64,000 nucleotides of DNA from Actinacidiphila yanglinensis (GTDB lineage Bacteria; Actinomycetota; Actinomycetes; Streptomycetales; Streptomycetaceae), in the NCBI RefSeq assembly GCF_900107965.1, contig NZ_FNVU01000003.1, positions 496,001 through 560,000 of the forward strand, given 5' to 3'. The notes under the pieces were generated by a model. The model saw only the letters and a list, made by a program, of their open reading frames with translations, had not been told where the DNA came from and searched no databases. Position 1 is the stretch's first letter; every line of letters starts with the position of its first letter. A program made the translations under genes and the position numbers. Positions 43,503-51,567 of the stretch are shown in pieces.

Positions 43503-43549
43503 GTCAACCCGAGGTTGACGATCATGGATCGTCAACTTATGGTTGACGC
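43503..43549 (+). promoter_or_regulatory. Leaderless-type promoter with two palindromic operators
   Basis: TTGACG (43515-43520) and TATGGT (43538-43543) are separated by exactly 17 bp and would start transcription at about 43550, the A of the ATG. No ribosome site precedes that ATG, so the mRNA is probably leaderless. Two palindromes overlap the elements: GTCAACC-CGA-GGTTGAC (43503-43519) covers the -35 and GTCAAC-TTATG-GTTGAC (43531-43547) covers the -10. Their starts are 28 bp apart. Confidence 0.7.
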
Positions 43550-44326
43550 ATGACCCAGCAGCAGCCGGTACGACTCGACGACCTCATCGACTACGTCAAA
43601 CATCAGCACCCCGGCTCCGATCCGCTCGAGGACCTCGAGCGCGCCGTGGGCGTCGCCGGCCACCTCGGCGACGTCGCGGACCACCTGATCGGGCACTTCG
43701 TGGACCAGGCCCGCCGCGCGGGCGCGTCATGGACCGACATCGGGCAGCACATGGGGGTGACCAAGCAGGCCGCGCAGAAGCGCTTCGTCCCCAAGGTCCC
43801 CGAGGACCTGGAGTTCCTGGGGGTCGAGGCGACCTTCTCCCGTTTCACCCCCCGGGCCCGCAAGGCCGTCGCGGCCGCCGAGACGGAGGCCCGCAAGGCC
43901 AGGCACGCCTTCGTCGAACCCGAGCACCTCGTCCTCGGACTGCTCGACCAGGCCGACACTCTGGCGGTCCGCGCGTTCGCCGCCCTCGGCGCGGGACCGG
44001 AGGAGATCCGGGACGCGGTCGCCACCCCGGGCGCCGAGGAGCAGCCGCTCATGGGCCACATCCCGGTGGGTGCGGAGACCAAGCGGGTGTTCCGCCTCGT
44101 GCTGCGCGAGGCGCTGCGCCTCGGCCACAACTACATCGGCACCGAGCACATCCTGCTCGGGGTGCTCAGCGACGAGCAGGACCCCGCGGCCCGCGCGCTG
44201 ACCGCCCTCGGCGTCTCGCACGAGGCGGTCGAGCGGTGGCTGCTCGCGGAGCTCGCCCGGATCGTCCAGGCGAACCGCGCGGCGGAACAGGCGTCCGGAG
44301 CGGCCGGCGGGGGAGCGGCGGAGTGA
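43550..44326 (+). CDS. Clp N-terminal domain protein with HTH, probable autoregulator
   Basis: The 258-residue protein has an HTH-like segment at residues 60-79 (SWTDIGQHMGVTKQAAQKRF), then two Clp-N repeats (FSRFTPRARKAVAAAETEARKARHAFVEPEHLVLGLL and TKRVFRLVLREALRLGHNYIGTEHILLGVL). Clp-N modules bind substrates or adaptors in ClpA/ClpC; here there is no AAA+ domain, so it may sense misfolded or Clp-bound proteins and couple that to DNA binding. The promoter carries two palindromes that it may bind. The last 20 residues are Ala/Gly-rich. Confidence 0.88.
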   Translation: MTQQQPVRLDDLIDYVKHQHPGSDPLEDLERAVGVAGHLGDVADHLIGHFVDQARRAGASWTDIGQHMGVTKQAAQKRFVPKVPEDLEFLGVEATFSRFTPRARKAVAAAETEARKARHAFVEPEHLVLGLLDQADTLAVRAFAALGAGPEEIRDAVATPGAEEQPLMGHIPVGAETKRVFRLVLREALRLGHNYIGTEHILLGVLSDEQDPAARALTALGVSHEAVERWLLAELARIVQANRAAEQASGAAGGGAAE

Positions 44327-44385
44327 CGCGGGGGCGGTGACGCGGCAACGGGGTGGGAGCCGTGGCGGGCGGTCCGGTGGGCGCG

Positions 44386-44460
44386 CGCCCGGCCGAACGG
44401 CGCCCGGCCGAACGGCGCCCGGCCGAACGGCGCCCGGCCGAACGGCGCCCGGCCGGGCGG
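44386..44460. repeat. 15-bp tandem repeat, five units
   Basis: CGCCCGGCCGAACGG is repeated exactly four times (44386-44445), followed by a variant unit CGCCCGGCCGGGCGG. It lies between the convergent Clp-N and methyltransferase genes and its unit is self-complementary in part, so it could fold and act as a terminator or simply be a slippage product. Confidence 0.85.
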
Positions 44461-44535
44461 GGATTGTGGCGGGCGGCGGTGCCCGGGCGGGCGTTCGGGC
44501 GGCTCCAGCCGCACAGGGGCGCGACCGCCGCCCGC

Positions 44536-45267
44536 TCACGCCTCCTTGCGCAGCGCCAGCAGCCGATACACCGGATCGGCGCGCGGCACCTCGGGGTCCG
44601 GCAGCAGCTTCAGCCGCCGGACCAGCGCCCGGGACGCCTCCGGGCCCAGCGCGGGCACCGAGGCGAAGTCGCCGCGCGCCACCCGTGCCGCGGCGAGCGC
44701 CGGGGACATGCCTTGGCCGTGCCCGGTGAAGCGGGCCTCGCCCGCCCGGCGCAGCCCGTGCTCGGCGCCCACCGCCAGTACCCGCAGTGCGGTGTCATGG
44801 CCGCGCACCACGCGTACCCGCGCGAGGAGTTCGCCGACGTCGCTGTCCATGTCGTGCCCGGCGTCCTTGTCGACGGTGGCCACGAGAACCCCGCCCGGCC
44901 TCAGGACCCGCGCGCACTCGGCGACCACCGCGGCGGCGTCCGGCAGCAGGTGCAGCAGCCACACCGCGCTCACCGCGTCCAGGCACCCGTCGGCGAACGG
45001 CAGCCGCCGGCAGTCCCCCCGCACCAGCCCGCCGCACAGGCGCCCGGCCGCGAGCCGGGTCATCCCCGACGAGGCGTCCACCCCGAACACCCGGAGCCCC
45101 GGGCGCAGCAGCCGCTCCGTCACCAGCCCCGTCCCGCATCCCACGTCCAGCAGGGTGCGGGCCCGCTCGGGGACCAGGGCGAGCACCGCCCGGGCCGCCG
45201 AGCCGGCACGCGGAACACCGCCGCGGGTCGTGTCGTAGCGCTCCGCCTCCACGTCGTAGTCCAGCAT
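44536..45267 (-). CDS. Class I SAM-dependent methyltransferase
   Basis: The 243-residue protein has the UbiE/MenG-type small-molecule methyltransferase layout: motif I LLDVGCGTGLVTE, post-I FGVDASSGMTRLA, motif II CLDAVSAVWLLHLLPD and motif III LRPGGVLVATVD. The substrate cannot be predicted. ATG 45267 is chosen; the frame extends only slightly upstream. It is divergent from the SLATT-like gene, with a short shared promoter region, and convergent with the Clp-N gene. Confidence 0.9.
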   Translation of the reverse strand: MLDYDVEAERYDTTRGGVPRAGSAARAVLALVPERARTLLDVGCGTGLVTERLLRPGLRVFGVDASSGMTRLAAGRLCGGLVRGDCRRLPFADGCLDAVSAVWLLHLLPDAAAVVAECARVLRPGGVLVATVDKDAGHDMDSDVGELLARVRVVRGHDTALRVLAVGAEHGLRRAGEARFTGHGQGMSPALAAARVARGDFASVPALGPEASRALVRRLKLLPDPEVPRADPVYRLLALRKEA

Positions 45268-45448
45268 GCCGACCACGCTACGGGCGGCGGATGAACGGCG
45301 GTCCACCCCGCGTCTTGCGCGCCGGTTACACCTGCGGGCGTGCCGCGCGGCGGGTACGGGCGCCAGGACCCCTGCGCCGGGCGGCCGTCGGCCGGTACTC
45401 TCACGGCCGGGACCCGCACGGGGGTGCGGCGGGACGGGAGCCGGAGCG

Positions 45449-46135
45449 ATGCCAGTCGCGGAACACGACGATCAGCGCAGGGAGCGCGGCGCCGCCGCCC
45501 GGCCGCGCCGCCCGCGGCGCGGGGACCTCCAGATGCGGCCCTTCCCCGCGGTCGCCGCCGACACCCCGGCCGCCCAGCGCCGCGCGCTGGCCGAGCTGCG
45601 GGCGTGGGCCGAGCAGGGCGCGGAGGACGCCATCGACTGGTACCTGCGCGACAAGCGGAGCAAACGCACCGCCTCCCGGCTGCTCCAGGGGCTGGCGATC
45701 GTGCTCGCGGTGGCCGGCACCGCGATCCCGCTGGGCGCCGCCGCCACCGGCAGCCGCGGCCAGGGCTGGGGATACGTGCTGCTGGCGGCCGCCGCCGGGT
45801 GCAAGGGCTTCGACCACTTCTTCGGGCTCTCGGCGGGATGGATGCGGGACATCGCCGTCGCGCACGCGCTGCGCTTCGAACTCGGCGCGGTCCGGCTGGA
45901 ATGGGCCGCCGAGGTGCTCCGCGCCGGGCCGGCGGCCGCACCGCCGTCCCCCGACGCGCCCCTCGACCCCGCGGAGGTCGAACGCCGGCTGGCCCTCGTC
46001 GACCGGCTCGTCGCGGCCGTACGCACCCACGTCGAGGGCGAGACGGCCGCCTGGCAGGCCGAGTTCAGCGCCGCCACCCGCCAGCTGAACGAGCAGGGCG
46101 GGCTCCCGGGCGCGGACCGCCCGCCGGGGACCTGA
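45449..46135 (+). CDS. SLATT-domain-like two-helix membrane protein
   Basis: The 228-residue product has an acidic/helical N-terminal part and a pattern AEDAIDWYLRDKRSKRTASRLLQGLAIVLAVAGTAIPLG then GYVLLAAAAGCKGFDHFFGLSAGWMRDIAVAHAL, i.e. two hydrophobic helices flanked by coiled-coil helices. This matches the SLATT family (SMODS/SLOG-associated 2TM effector), proposed pore-formers in nucleotide-signalling immunity. No CD-NTase, SLOG or TIR gene is adjacent. ATG 45449 has GGAG just upstream. The C-terminus continues as a long helix and then a Gly/Pro tail. Confidence 0.75.
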   Translation: MPVAEHDDQRRERGAAARPRRPRRGDLQMRPFPAVAADTPAAQRRALAELRAWAEQGAEDAIDWYLRDKRSKRTASRLLQGLAIVLAVAGTAIPLGAAATGSRGQGWGYVLLAAAAGCKGFDHFFGLSAGWMRDIAVAHALRFELGAVRLEWAAEVLRAGPAAAPPSPDAPLDPAEVERRLALVDRLVAAVRTHVEGETAAWQAEFSAATRQLNEQGGLPGADRPPGT

Positions 46136-46217
46136 CCGCCCGCCGGGAACCCGACCGCCCGGCGGGAACCCGACCGTCCATCGGGGCACCTGTCGCCGGG
46201 GAGTCGACACCCTGGGT

Positions 46218-46241
46218 GTCGCGCCCCGCTTGAGGCGCGAC
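46218..46241. terminator. Hairpin between SLATT-like and fadD genes
   Basis: GTCGCGCC (46218-46225) pairs with GGCGCGAC (46234-46241) around an 8-base loop. It lies 19 bp beyond the fadD stop and between convergent genes. Imperfect 18-bp repeats of CGGGAACCCGACCG precede it. Confidence 0.55.
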
Positions 46242-46259
46242 GCGTTCGTATACCGGTCG

Positions 46260-48086
46260 TCAGCCCCGGTACAGCGCCTCGACCTCCGCCGCGTACAGCG
46301 TCTCGATCGCCCGCCGCTTCAGCTTCATCGAGGGCGTGAGGGTGCCGCGCTCCTCGGAGAACTGCGATGCCAGGATGCGGAAGGTGCGGATCGACTCGGC
46401 CTGCGAGACGAGGGTGTTGGCCGCGACCACCGCGCGGCGGATCTCCGCCTCCAGATCCGGGTCGTGCAGAACCTGGCGGGTCGGCAGCACCGGCTTGCCG
46501 CGCATCTTCAGCCAGTGCGCGACGGCCTCGGAGTCGAGGGTGATCAGCGCGGCGACGTAGGGGCGGTTGTTGCCGATCGCCACGCACTGGGAGACCAGCG
46601 GGTGGGCGCGCACCCGGTCCTCAAGGGGGGTCGGCGACACGCTCTTGCCGCCGCTGGTGACCAGGATCTCCTTCTTCCGCCCGGTGATCGTGAGGTAGCC
46701 GTCCTCGTCGAGGGCGCCGAGGTCGCCGGTGGCCAGCCAGCCCTCCCGCAGCACCTCGGCGGTGGCCTTCTCGTCGTTGAGGTAGCCGACGAAGACCTGT
46801 CCGCCGCCGAGCCATATCTCGCCGTCCTCCGCGATCAGCACGGTGGTGCCGGGGACCGGCTGCCCGACGGTGCCGAAGCGGGTCTGCTCGGGCGGGTTGG
46901 CGGTGGCGGCGGCGGTCGTCTCCGTGAGGCCGTAGCCCTCGTAGATGGTCACGCCGGCGCCCGCGAAGAACAGGCCGAGCCGCCGCTCCATCGCCGAGCC
47001 GCCGGAGATGCCGTGCCGCACCCGGCCGCCGAGGGCGTGCCGGACCTTGCTGTAGACCAGCTTGTCGTAGATCTGGTGCTGCATCCGCAGGGCCGCGCTC
47101 GGGCCGGGGCCGGTGTCGAACGCCTTGGCCTCCGCGGCCTCGGCGTACCGCACCGCGATGTCGACGGCCTTCTCGAACGGGCCGAGCCTGCCGCCCAGTT
47201 CGGCCTTGCGGCGGGCGGCCTGGAAGACCTTCTCGAAGACGTAGGGCACCGCGAGCACGAAGGTCGGCCGGAAGGCGGCCAGGTCGGGTATGAGGTCGAC
47301 GGCGGCCATGCTCGGCTGGTGCCCGAGCTTGACCCGGTGCCGGATGCAGCCGACCTCCACCATCCGCCCGAAGACGTGGGCCAGCGGCAGGAACAGCAGC
47401 GTCGACGGCTCCTCGCCCGGCTTGCTGGCGAACACCGGCTCCCAGCGGGACACCACGTTGTCCGTCTCGGCCATGAAGTTGCCGTGGGTGAGTACGCAGC
47501 CCTTGGGGCGGCCGGTCGTCCCCGAGGTGTAGATGATCGTGGCGATCGCGTCCGGGGTGACCGCCAGGCGGTGGCGCTCCACCACGTCGTCGCCCAGCTG
47601 GCGCCCCGCCTCGGTCAGTTCGGCCACGCAGTCGGAGTCCAGCTGCCACAGCCGGGTCAGCTGCGGCAGCTCGTCGACGGCCGCGCCGATCGTCATCGCG
47701 TGGTCCTCGTGCTCCACGATCGCGGCGACGGCCTCCGAGTCGTGCAGCATCCAGCGGACCTGCTCCGAGGAGGACGTCGGGTAGACCGGGACCGGCTGGG
47801 CGCCGATCGACCACAGCGCGAAGTCGAAGAGCGTCCACTCGTAGCGGGTCCTGGACATGATCGCGACGCGGTCGCCGAACCGGATGCCCTCGGCGAGCAG
47901 TCCCTTGGCCACTCCGACCACCTGGTCGCGGAACTCCGCGGCCGTGACGTCCAGCCATCCGCCCTGCCCGTCCGCACGTCCGAGCACCACTTGGTCGGGG
48001 TGGTCCTGGCCGTTGCCGAAGACGGCATCGGCCAGTCCTCCCGCCTGTGGTGTCGTGACCAGTGGGGGGACAGTGAACTGACGCAA
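46260..48086 (-). CDS. Long-chain fatty acid-CoA ligase
   Basis: The 608-residue AMP-forming enzyme activates fatty acids to acyl-CoA. Landmarks are the phosphate loop IYTSGTTGRPKGCVLTHGN near residue 185, LPLAHVFGRM, the A5 motif YEGYGLTETT, the hinge region WLATGDLGALDEDGYLTITGRKKEILVTSGGKSVSP, and the C-terminal MKLKRR lysine region. The TTG start at 48086 is supported by AGGAG nine bases upstream and by the family N-terminus MRxFTVPPLV; longer frames upstream look non-coding. It is monocistronic and probably membrane-associated. Confidence 0.94.
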   Translation of the reverse strand: MRQFTVPPLVTTPQAGGLADAVFGNGQDHPDQVVLGRADGQGGWLDVTAAEFRDQVVGVAKGLLAEGIRFGDRVAIMSRTRYEWTLFDFALWSIGAQPVPVYPTSSSEQVRWMLHDSEAVAAIVEHEDHAMTIGAAVDELPQLTRLWQLDSDCVAELTEAGRQLGDDVVERHRLAVTPDAIATIIYTSGTTGRPKGCVLTHGNFMAETDNVVSRWEPVFASKPGEEPSTLLFLPLAHVFGRMVEVGCIRHRVKLGHQPSMAAVDLIPDLAAFRPTFVLAVPYVFEKVFQAARRKAELGGRLGPFEKAVDIAVRYAEAAEAKAFDTGPGPSAALRMQHQIYDKLVYSKVRHALGGRVRHGISGGSAMERRLGLFFAGAGVTIYEGYGLTETTAAATANPPEQTRFGTVGQPVPGTTVLIAEDGEIWLGGGQVFVGYLNDEKATAEVLREGWLATGDLGALDEDGYLTITGRKKEILVTSGGKSVSPTPLEDRVRAHPLVSQCVAIGNNRPYVAALITLDSEAVAHWLKMRGKPVLPTRQVLHDPDLEAEIRRAVVAANTLVSQAESIRTFRILASQFSEERGTLTPSMKLKRRAIETLYAAEVEALYRG

Positions 48087-48441
48087 CTGTTGTTCTCCTA
48101 GAGGGCCGGTGCGGGCCCGTAAGCTATCCGATCCCGGCAGCCTGCGGGAGGGGCCGGAACAGACCCTCTCCACATGCCATCGGTGCAGCTCACCCCCTGG
48201 TTACCGGAAGTATCGGGGGGTTCGGTCCCGTACCCGGCCCGATCGCTTGTGCGACACACGGTGCGGATCTCCACCAAATCTGCCCTGATCGGCCACGCTC
48301 ACTCCACCGCACTCTCGCCGTGTCGCCTGCCGGCCTGCGTGTTTACGACACTGGCGGGAGTCCGCCCCCGGCGCGGCCAGGCACTCCGTGGAATGCCTGT
48401 GCGGTCGCTGTGGACCGCCGGCGGGGTCCGGCTGCCGGGGG
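48087..48441. other. Intergenic region between LysR and fadD
   Basis: This 355-bp stretch holds the fadD promoter and the end of the LysR transcript. I see no gene. The only structure is the hairpin at 48378-48399. Confidence 0.5.
48378..48399 (-). terminator. Hairpin downstream of the LysR gene
   Basis: CAGGCACTCC (48378-48387) and GGAATGCCTG (48390-48399) pair with one mismatch across a 2-base loop, 43 bp beyond the LysR stop on the minus strand. Confidence 0.4.
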
Positions 48442-49332
48442 TCAGGGCAGGGAGCGGTGGAGGGTGTCGCCCGCGGCGAGGATGGCCTGCGAGAGAGCCG
48501 CGGCCGCGTCCTGGGTGGCGGTGCGCGCCCGGTCGCCGCGGCGGGCGCGGCCGTGCAGGAGCACGAAGTCGACACCGCCGAGTTCGGGCAGTCCCGCGGT
48601 GCGGGGCGGGAGCCGGACCAGCCCGGGCGGGACGAGCGCCTGGGCGTGGGCCATCACGCCCAGTCCGGCGCGGGCCGCGGCGACCAGGCCGCTCAGCGAG
48701 GCGCTGGTGCACGCGATCCGCCAGGCGCGGCCGTGCCGCTCCAGCACGTCCAGCGCGCGGGCGCGGGTGATGCCGGGGGGAGGGAAGGCGATCAGGGGTA
48801 CGGGGCGGCGCGGGTCGAGCCGCAGCCGGTCGCTGCCGATCCACACCAGGGTGTCCCGCCAGACCAGTTGCCCCGGGCCGTCGGGGCCGTACCGCTTGGC
48901 CAGGCACAGGTCCAGCCGCCCCGCGTCCAGCATCTGGTGCAGCGTGCCGGACAGCTCGACGGTCAACTCCAGGTCGACCTCGGGGTGTTCGTGGCGGAAC
49001 GCGGCCAGGATCTCCGGCAGCCGGGTCAGCACGAAGTCCTCGGACACCCCGAACCGCAGCCGCCCGCGCAGGCGGGTGCCCGCGAAGAAGCCGATCGCCC
49101 GCTCGTGGGCGGCCAGGATCGTCCGGGCGAAGCCGAGCATCGCCTCGCCGTCCTCGGTGAGGGCCACGCCGTGCGTGTCCCGTACGAAGAGCCGGCAGCC
49201 CGCCGCCTCCTCCAGCCGCCGCACGTGCTGGCTGACGGTCGACTGCCGCAGCTCCAGCCGGTTCGCGGCCTGCGTGAAGCTCAGCGTCTGGGCGACGGCC
49301 AGGAACGTCCGCAACTGCACCGGTTCGAACAC
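48442..49332 (-). CDS. LysR-family transcriptional regulator
   Basis: The 296-residue protein has the N-terminal winged HTH (LRTFLAVAQTLSFTQAANRLELRQSTVSQHVRRLEEAAGCRLFVRDT) and a periplasmic-binding-like effector domain (LRFGVSEDFVLTRLPEILAAFRHEHPEVDLEL, AARAGLGVMAHAQALVPPGL). GTG 49332 begins the typical opening with an aromatic residue. It is divergent from a bile-acid-symporter-like transporter and probably controls it, since the starts are less than 100 bp apart. Confidence 0.92.
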   Translation of the reverse strand: MFEPVQLRTFLAVAQTLSFTQAANRLELRQSTVSQHVRRLEEAAGCRLFVRDTHGVALTEDGEAMLGFARTILAAHERAIGFFAGTRLRGRLRFGVSEDFVLTRLPEILAAFRHEHPEVDLELTVELSGTLHQMLDAGRLDLCLAKRYGPDGPGQLVWRDTLVWIGSDRLRLDPRRPVPLIAFPPPGITRARALDVLERHGRAWRIACTSASLSGLVAAARAGLGVMAHAQALVPPGLVRLPPRTAGLPELGGVDFVLLHGRARRGDRARTATQDAAAALSQAILAAGDTLHRSLP

Positions 49333-49424
49333 GGGGCCAGCCTAGCCGGTCATCGCGGATCGTGATGACAGTCAGTACGGTGTGCGGGGTTCCCGATGAT
49401 CGTCGGGCGGGGCAGGCTGGGCAG

Positions 49425-50627
49425 GTGCCCAGCTCCGCCGCCGCAGGCCCCGCCGCCGCCGACCCTTCCACCGGCCCCGCCGGCGCAGACCCTTCCACCG
49501 GCCGCGTCGGCGGCCCCGTTCGCGGATTCGCCGCCGCGATCCGTACGGGCCTGCGGTGGCTGCCCGTCGACCCGTACATCGCGGCGCTGCTCGGCACCGT
49601 CCTGCTCGCCGCGCTGCTGCCCGCCACCGGCGGCGGCGCCCGGGTGGCCGGCGGCGCCTCCGACACCGCGGTCGGGCTGCTCTTCTTCCTCTACGGCAGC
49701 CGGCTGTCGACCGGCGAGGCGATGGCCGGACTGCGGCACTGGCGGCTGCACCTGACCGTGCTCGCCGCGACGTTCGCGGTCTTCCCGCTGCTCGGGCTCG
49801 CCGCCCGCGGCCTGGTCCCGTACGTCATCGCGCCCGGGCTCTACCCGGGCTTCCTGTTCCTGTGCGTGCTGCCGTCCACCATCCAGTCCTCGATCGCCTT
49901 CACCTCGCTGGCCCGCGGCAACGTGGCCGCGGCGATCTGCGCGGGCTCCTTCTCCAGCCTCGCCGGGATCGTGCTCACCCCGCTGCTGGCCGCCCTGCTG
50001 ATCGGCGGCGGCGCCGGGATCGACGGCCACGCCGTGACCGGGATCGCGCTCCAGCTCCTCGCGCCCTTCCTCGCCGGGCAGTTGCTGCGCCGATGGACCG
50101 CGCCCCTGCTCGCCCGGCACCGCAGGGCCCTCGGCTTCGTCGACCGCGGCTCCATCCTCCTGGTCGTCTACACCGCGTTCAGCGCGGGCATGGCCGAGGG
50201 GATCTGGCACCAGGTGCCGGTGCCGCGGCTGCTGGAACTCCTCGCCGCCGAGGCCGTCCTGCTCGCCCTGATGCTGTCGGCCACCGCCTACGGCGCCCGC
50301 ACGCTCGGCTTCGGCCGCGCCGATCGGATCACCGTCGTCTTCGCCGGCTCCAAGAAGAGCCTCGCCTCGGGGTTGCCGATGGCCACGGTGCTCTTCGGCT
50401 CCGGCGCCGGGCTCGCGGTGCTGCCCCTGATGCTCTTCCACCAGATGCAGCTGATGGTCTGCGCGGTCATCGCCAAACGATGGGCCCGCCAGGCGGAGCC
50501 GTCGGTAGGGTTGCCCGATGAGCGACACCGAGACGACCCCGGACTCCCCAGCGGGCCAGGGCAGTTCGACCTCGGCCCCGAGCAGCGGCCCGCTCGACCT
50601 GCGCCCGCCGGAGGCGCACGCCGATGA
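49425..50627 (+). CDS. Bile acid:sodium symporter family transporter (SBF-like)
   Basis: The product is about 400 residues with nine or ten membrane helices and the SBF-like signatures GLLFFLYGSRLSTGEA, CVLPSTIQSSIAFTSLARGNVAAAI and VFAGSKKSLASGLPMA. Substrates of bacterial members include organic anions and sulfonates; the substrate here is unknown. GTG 49425 is chosen because the upstream ATG/GTG codons at 49362-49365 would leave under 30 bp for two divergent promoters. The last 36 codons overlap the next gene by 110 bp, which is unusually long. Confidence 0.85.
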   Translation: MPSSAAAGPAAADPSTGPAGADPSTGRVGGPVRGFAAAIRTGLRWLPVDPYIAALLGTVLLAALLPATGGGARVAGGASDTAVGLLFFLYGSRLSTGEAMAGLRHWRLHLTVLAATFAVFPLLGLAARGLVPYVIAPGLYPGFLFLCVLPSTIQSSIAFTSLARGNVAAAICAGSFSSLAGIVLTPLLAALLIGGGAGIDGHAVTGIALQLLAPFLAGQLLRRWTAPLLARHRRALGFVDRGSILLVVYTAFSAGMAEGIWHQVPVPRLLELLAAEAVLLALMLSATAYGARTLGFGRADRITVVFAGSKKSLASGLPMATVLFGSGAGLAVLPLMLFHQMQLMVCAVIAKRWARQAEPSVGLPDERHRDDPGLPSGPGQFDLGPEQRPARPAPAGGARR

Positions 50628-51075
50628 GCGGACCACGCTCCTGACCTTTCTCGGCTACCTGCGCGAAGCGCTCGTCCGCAAGGCCGAGGGGGTGCCCGAC
50701 GACGTCGCCCGCACTCCCGCCGTTCCTTCCGGCACCAGCCTGATCGGCCTGCTGCGGCACCTGGCCGGCGTCGAGCTGAACTGGTTCCTGTGGGCGTACG
50801 CCGGTGAGGGGGACGAGCCGTGGGACGACGAGCCGGCCGTCCTTGACGGCGACACCGTGCCGGCGGCCGCCGCTGCGTACCGGGACGCGGTGCGCCGGGC
50901 CGACGCGGTGGTGCTCGGCTGCGACGACCTGGAACGGCCCGGCGCGCGCTCGCTGCGGGAGACGGCGCCGCCCTCGATGCGGTGGGTGCTGGTGCACATG
51001 ATCGAGGAGACCGGACGGCACGCCGGGCACGCGGACATCCTGCGCGAGCTGTACGACGGGTCGGTGGGCCGCTGA
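50518..51075 (+). CDS. DinB/DUF664-like protein
   Basis: The 185-residue product has a disordered start and then a four-helix DinB-like bundle: LTFLGYLREALVRKAEGVPDDVA, SLIGLLRHLAGVELNWFLW (first His ligand) and WVLVHMIEETGRHAGHADILRELYDG (further His ligands). DUF664 members are probably metal- and thiol-cofactor-dependent enzymes. It overlaps the end of the transporter gene; the first 36 codons lie in the overlap. Starting further downstream would still leave the whole DinB fold, so the true start may be inside the overlap. Confidence 0.85.
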   Translation: MSDTETTPDSPAGQGSSTSAPSSGPLDLRPPEAHADERTTLLTFLGYLREALVRKAEGVPDDVARTPAVPSGTSLIGLLRHLAGVELNWFLWAYAGEGDEPWDDEPAVLDGDTVPAAAAAYRDAVRRADAVVLGCDDLERPGARSLRETAPPSMRWVLVHMIEETGRHAGHADILRELYDGSVGR

Positions 51076-51123
51076 CGGTCCTGCCGGTGACCGGTCGGAG
51101 TGATCGCAGGAGCCGGCGGAAGG

Positions 51124-51498
51124 TCAGAGCCGGGCGACCGCGGCGAGGAGCACCAGCAGCGACCAGCCGGCGAAGAGGGCATACGCGAAGAGCGCCCGGC
51201 CGCGGTCGCCGGCGGCGAACTGGCGGGTGAGGACCCAGCCGAAGAAGAGGACCTCGAGCCCGGCGCCGAGCACGCCCCAGGCGGGATGCCAGATGCCGAC
51301 CAGGACCAGCACGGTGCACGCGGTGTGCAGCAGCCCGGCCGCCCTCGGCACCCACCGGTGCCGTCCCTCGCGCAGCCCGAGCCGGGTGAGGCTGTCGAGG
51401 CGTTCCACTCCGGGGCCGAAGCGGGTGACGCCGGAGAGCGCGGAGGGCAGCACTTCCAGCAGGAGGAGGGCGGTCAGTACGGCGCTCAGCGCGAACAC
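51124..51498 (-). CDS. Small four-helix integral membrane protein
   Basis: The 124-residue protein is strongly hydrophobic with about four helices (MFALSAVLTALLLLEVLPSALSG, AAGLLHTACTVLVLVGIW, GVLGAGLEVLFFGWVLTRQFAAG, ALFAYALFAGWSLLVLLAAV). It resembles small DoxX-like or DUF membrane proteins but I cannot place it. GTG 51498 is the start. It is convergent with the DinB-like gene and follows fdhD on the same strand after 69 bp. Confidence 0.6.
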   Translation of the reverse strand: MFALSAVLTALLLLEVLPSALSGVTRFGPGVERLDSLTRLGLREGRHRWVPRAAGLLHTACTVLVLVGIWHPAWGVLGAGLEVLFFGWVLTRQFAAGDRGRALFAYALFAGWSLLVLLAAVARL

Positions 51499-51567
51499 GG
51501 CGGGCTCCCGGTCTCGTCGGGACCCTGCCCCCGGCGGCGCGCACCGCCGGTCGGCCGGGCGCGCTGA

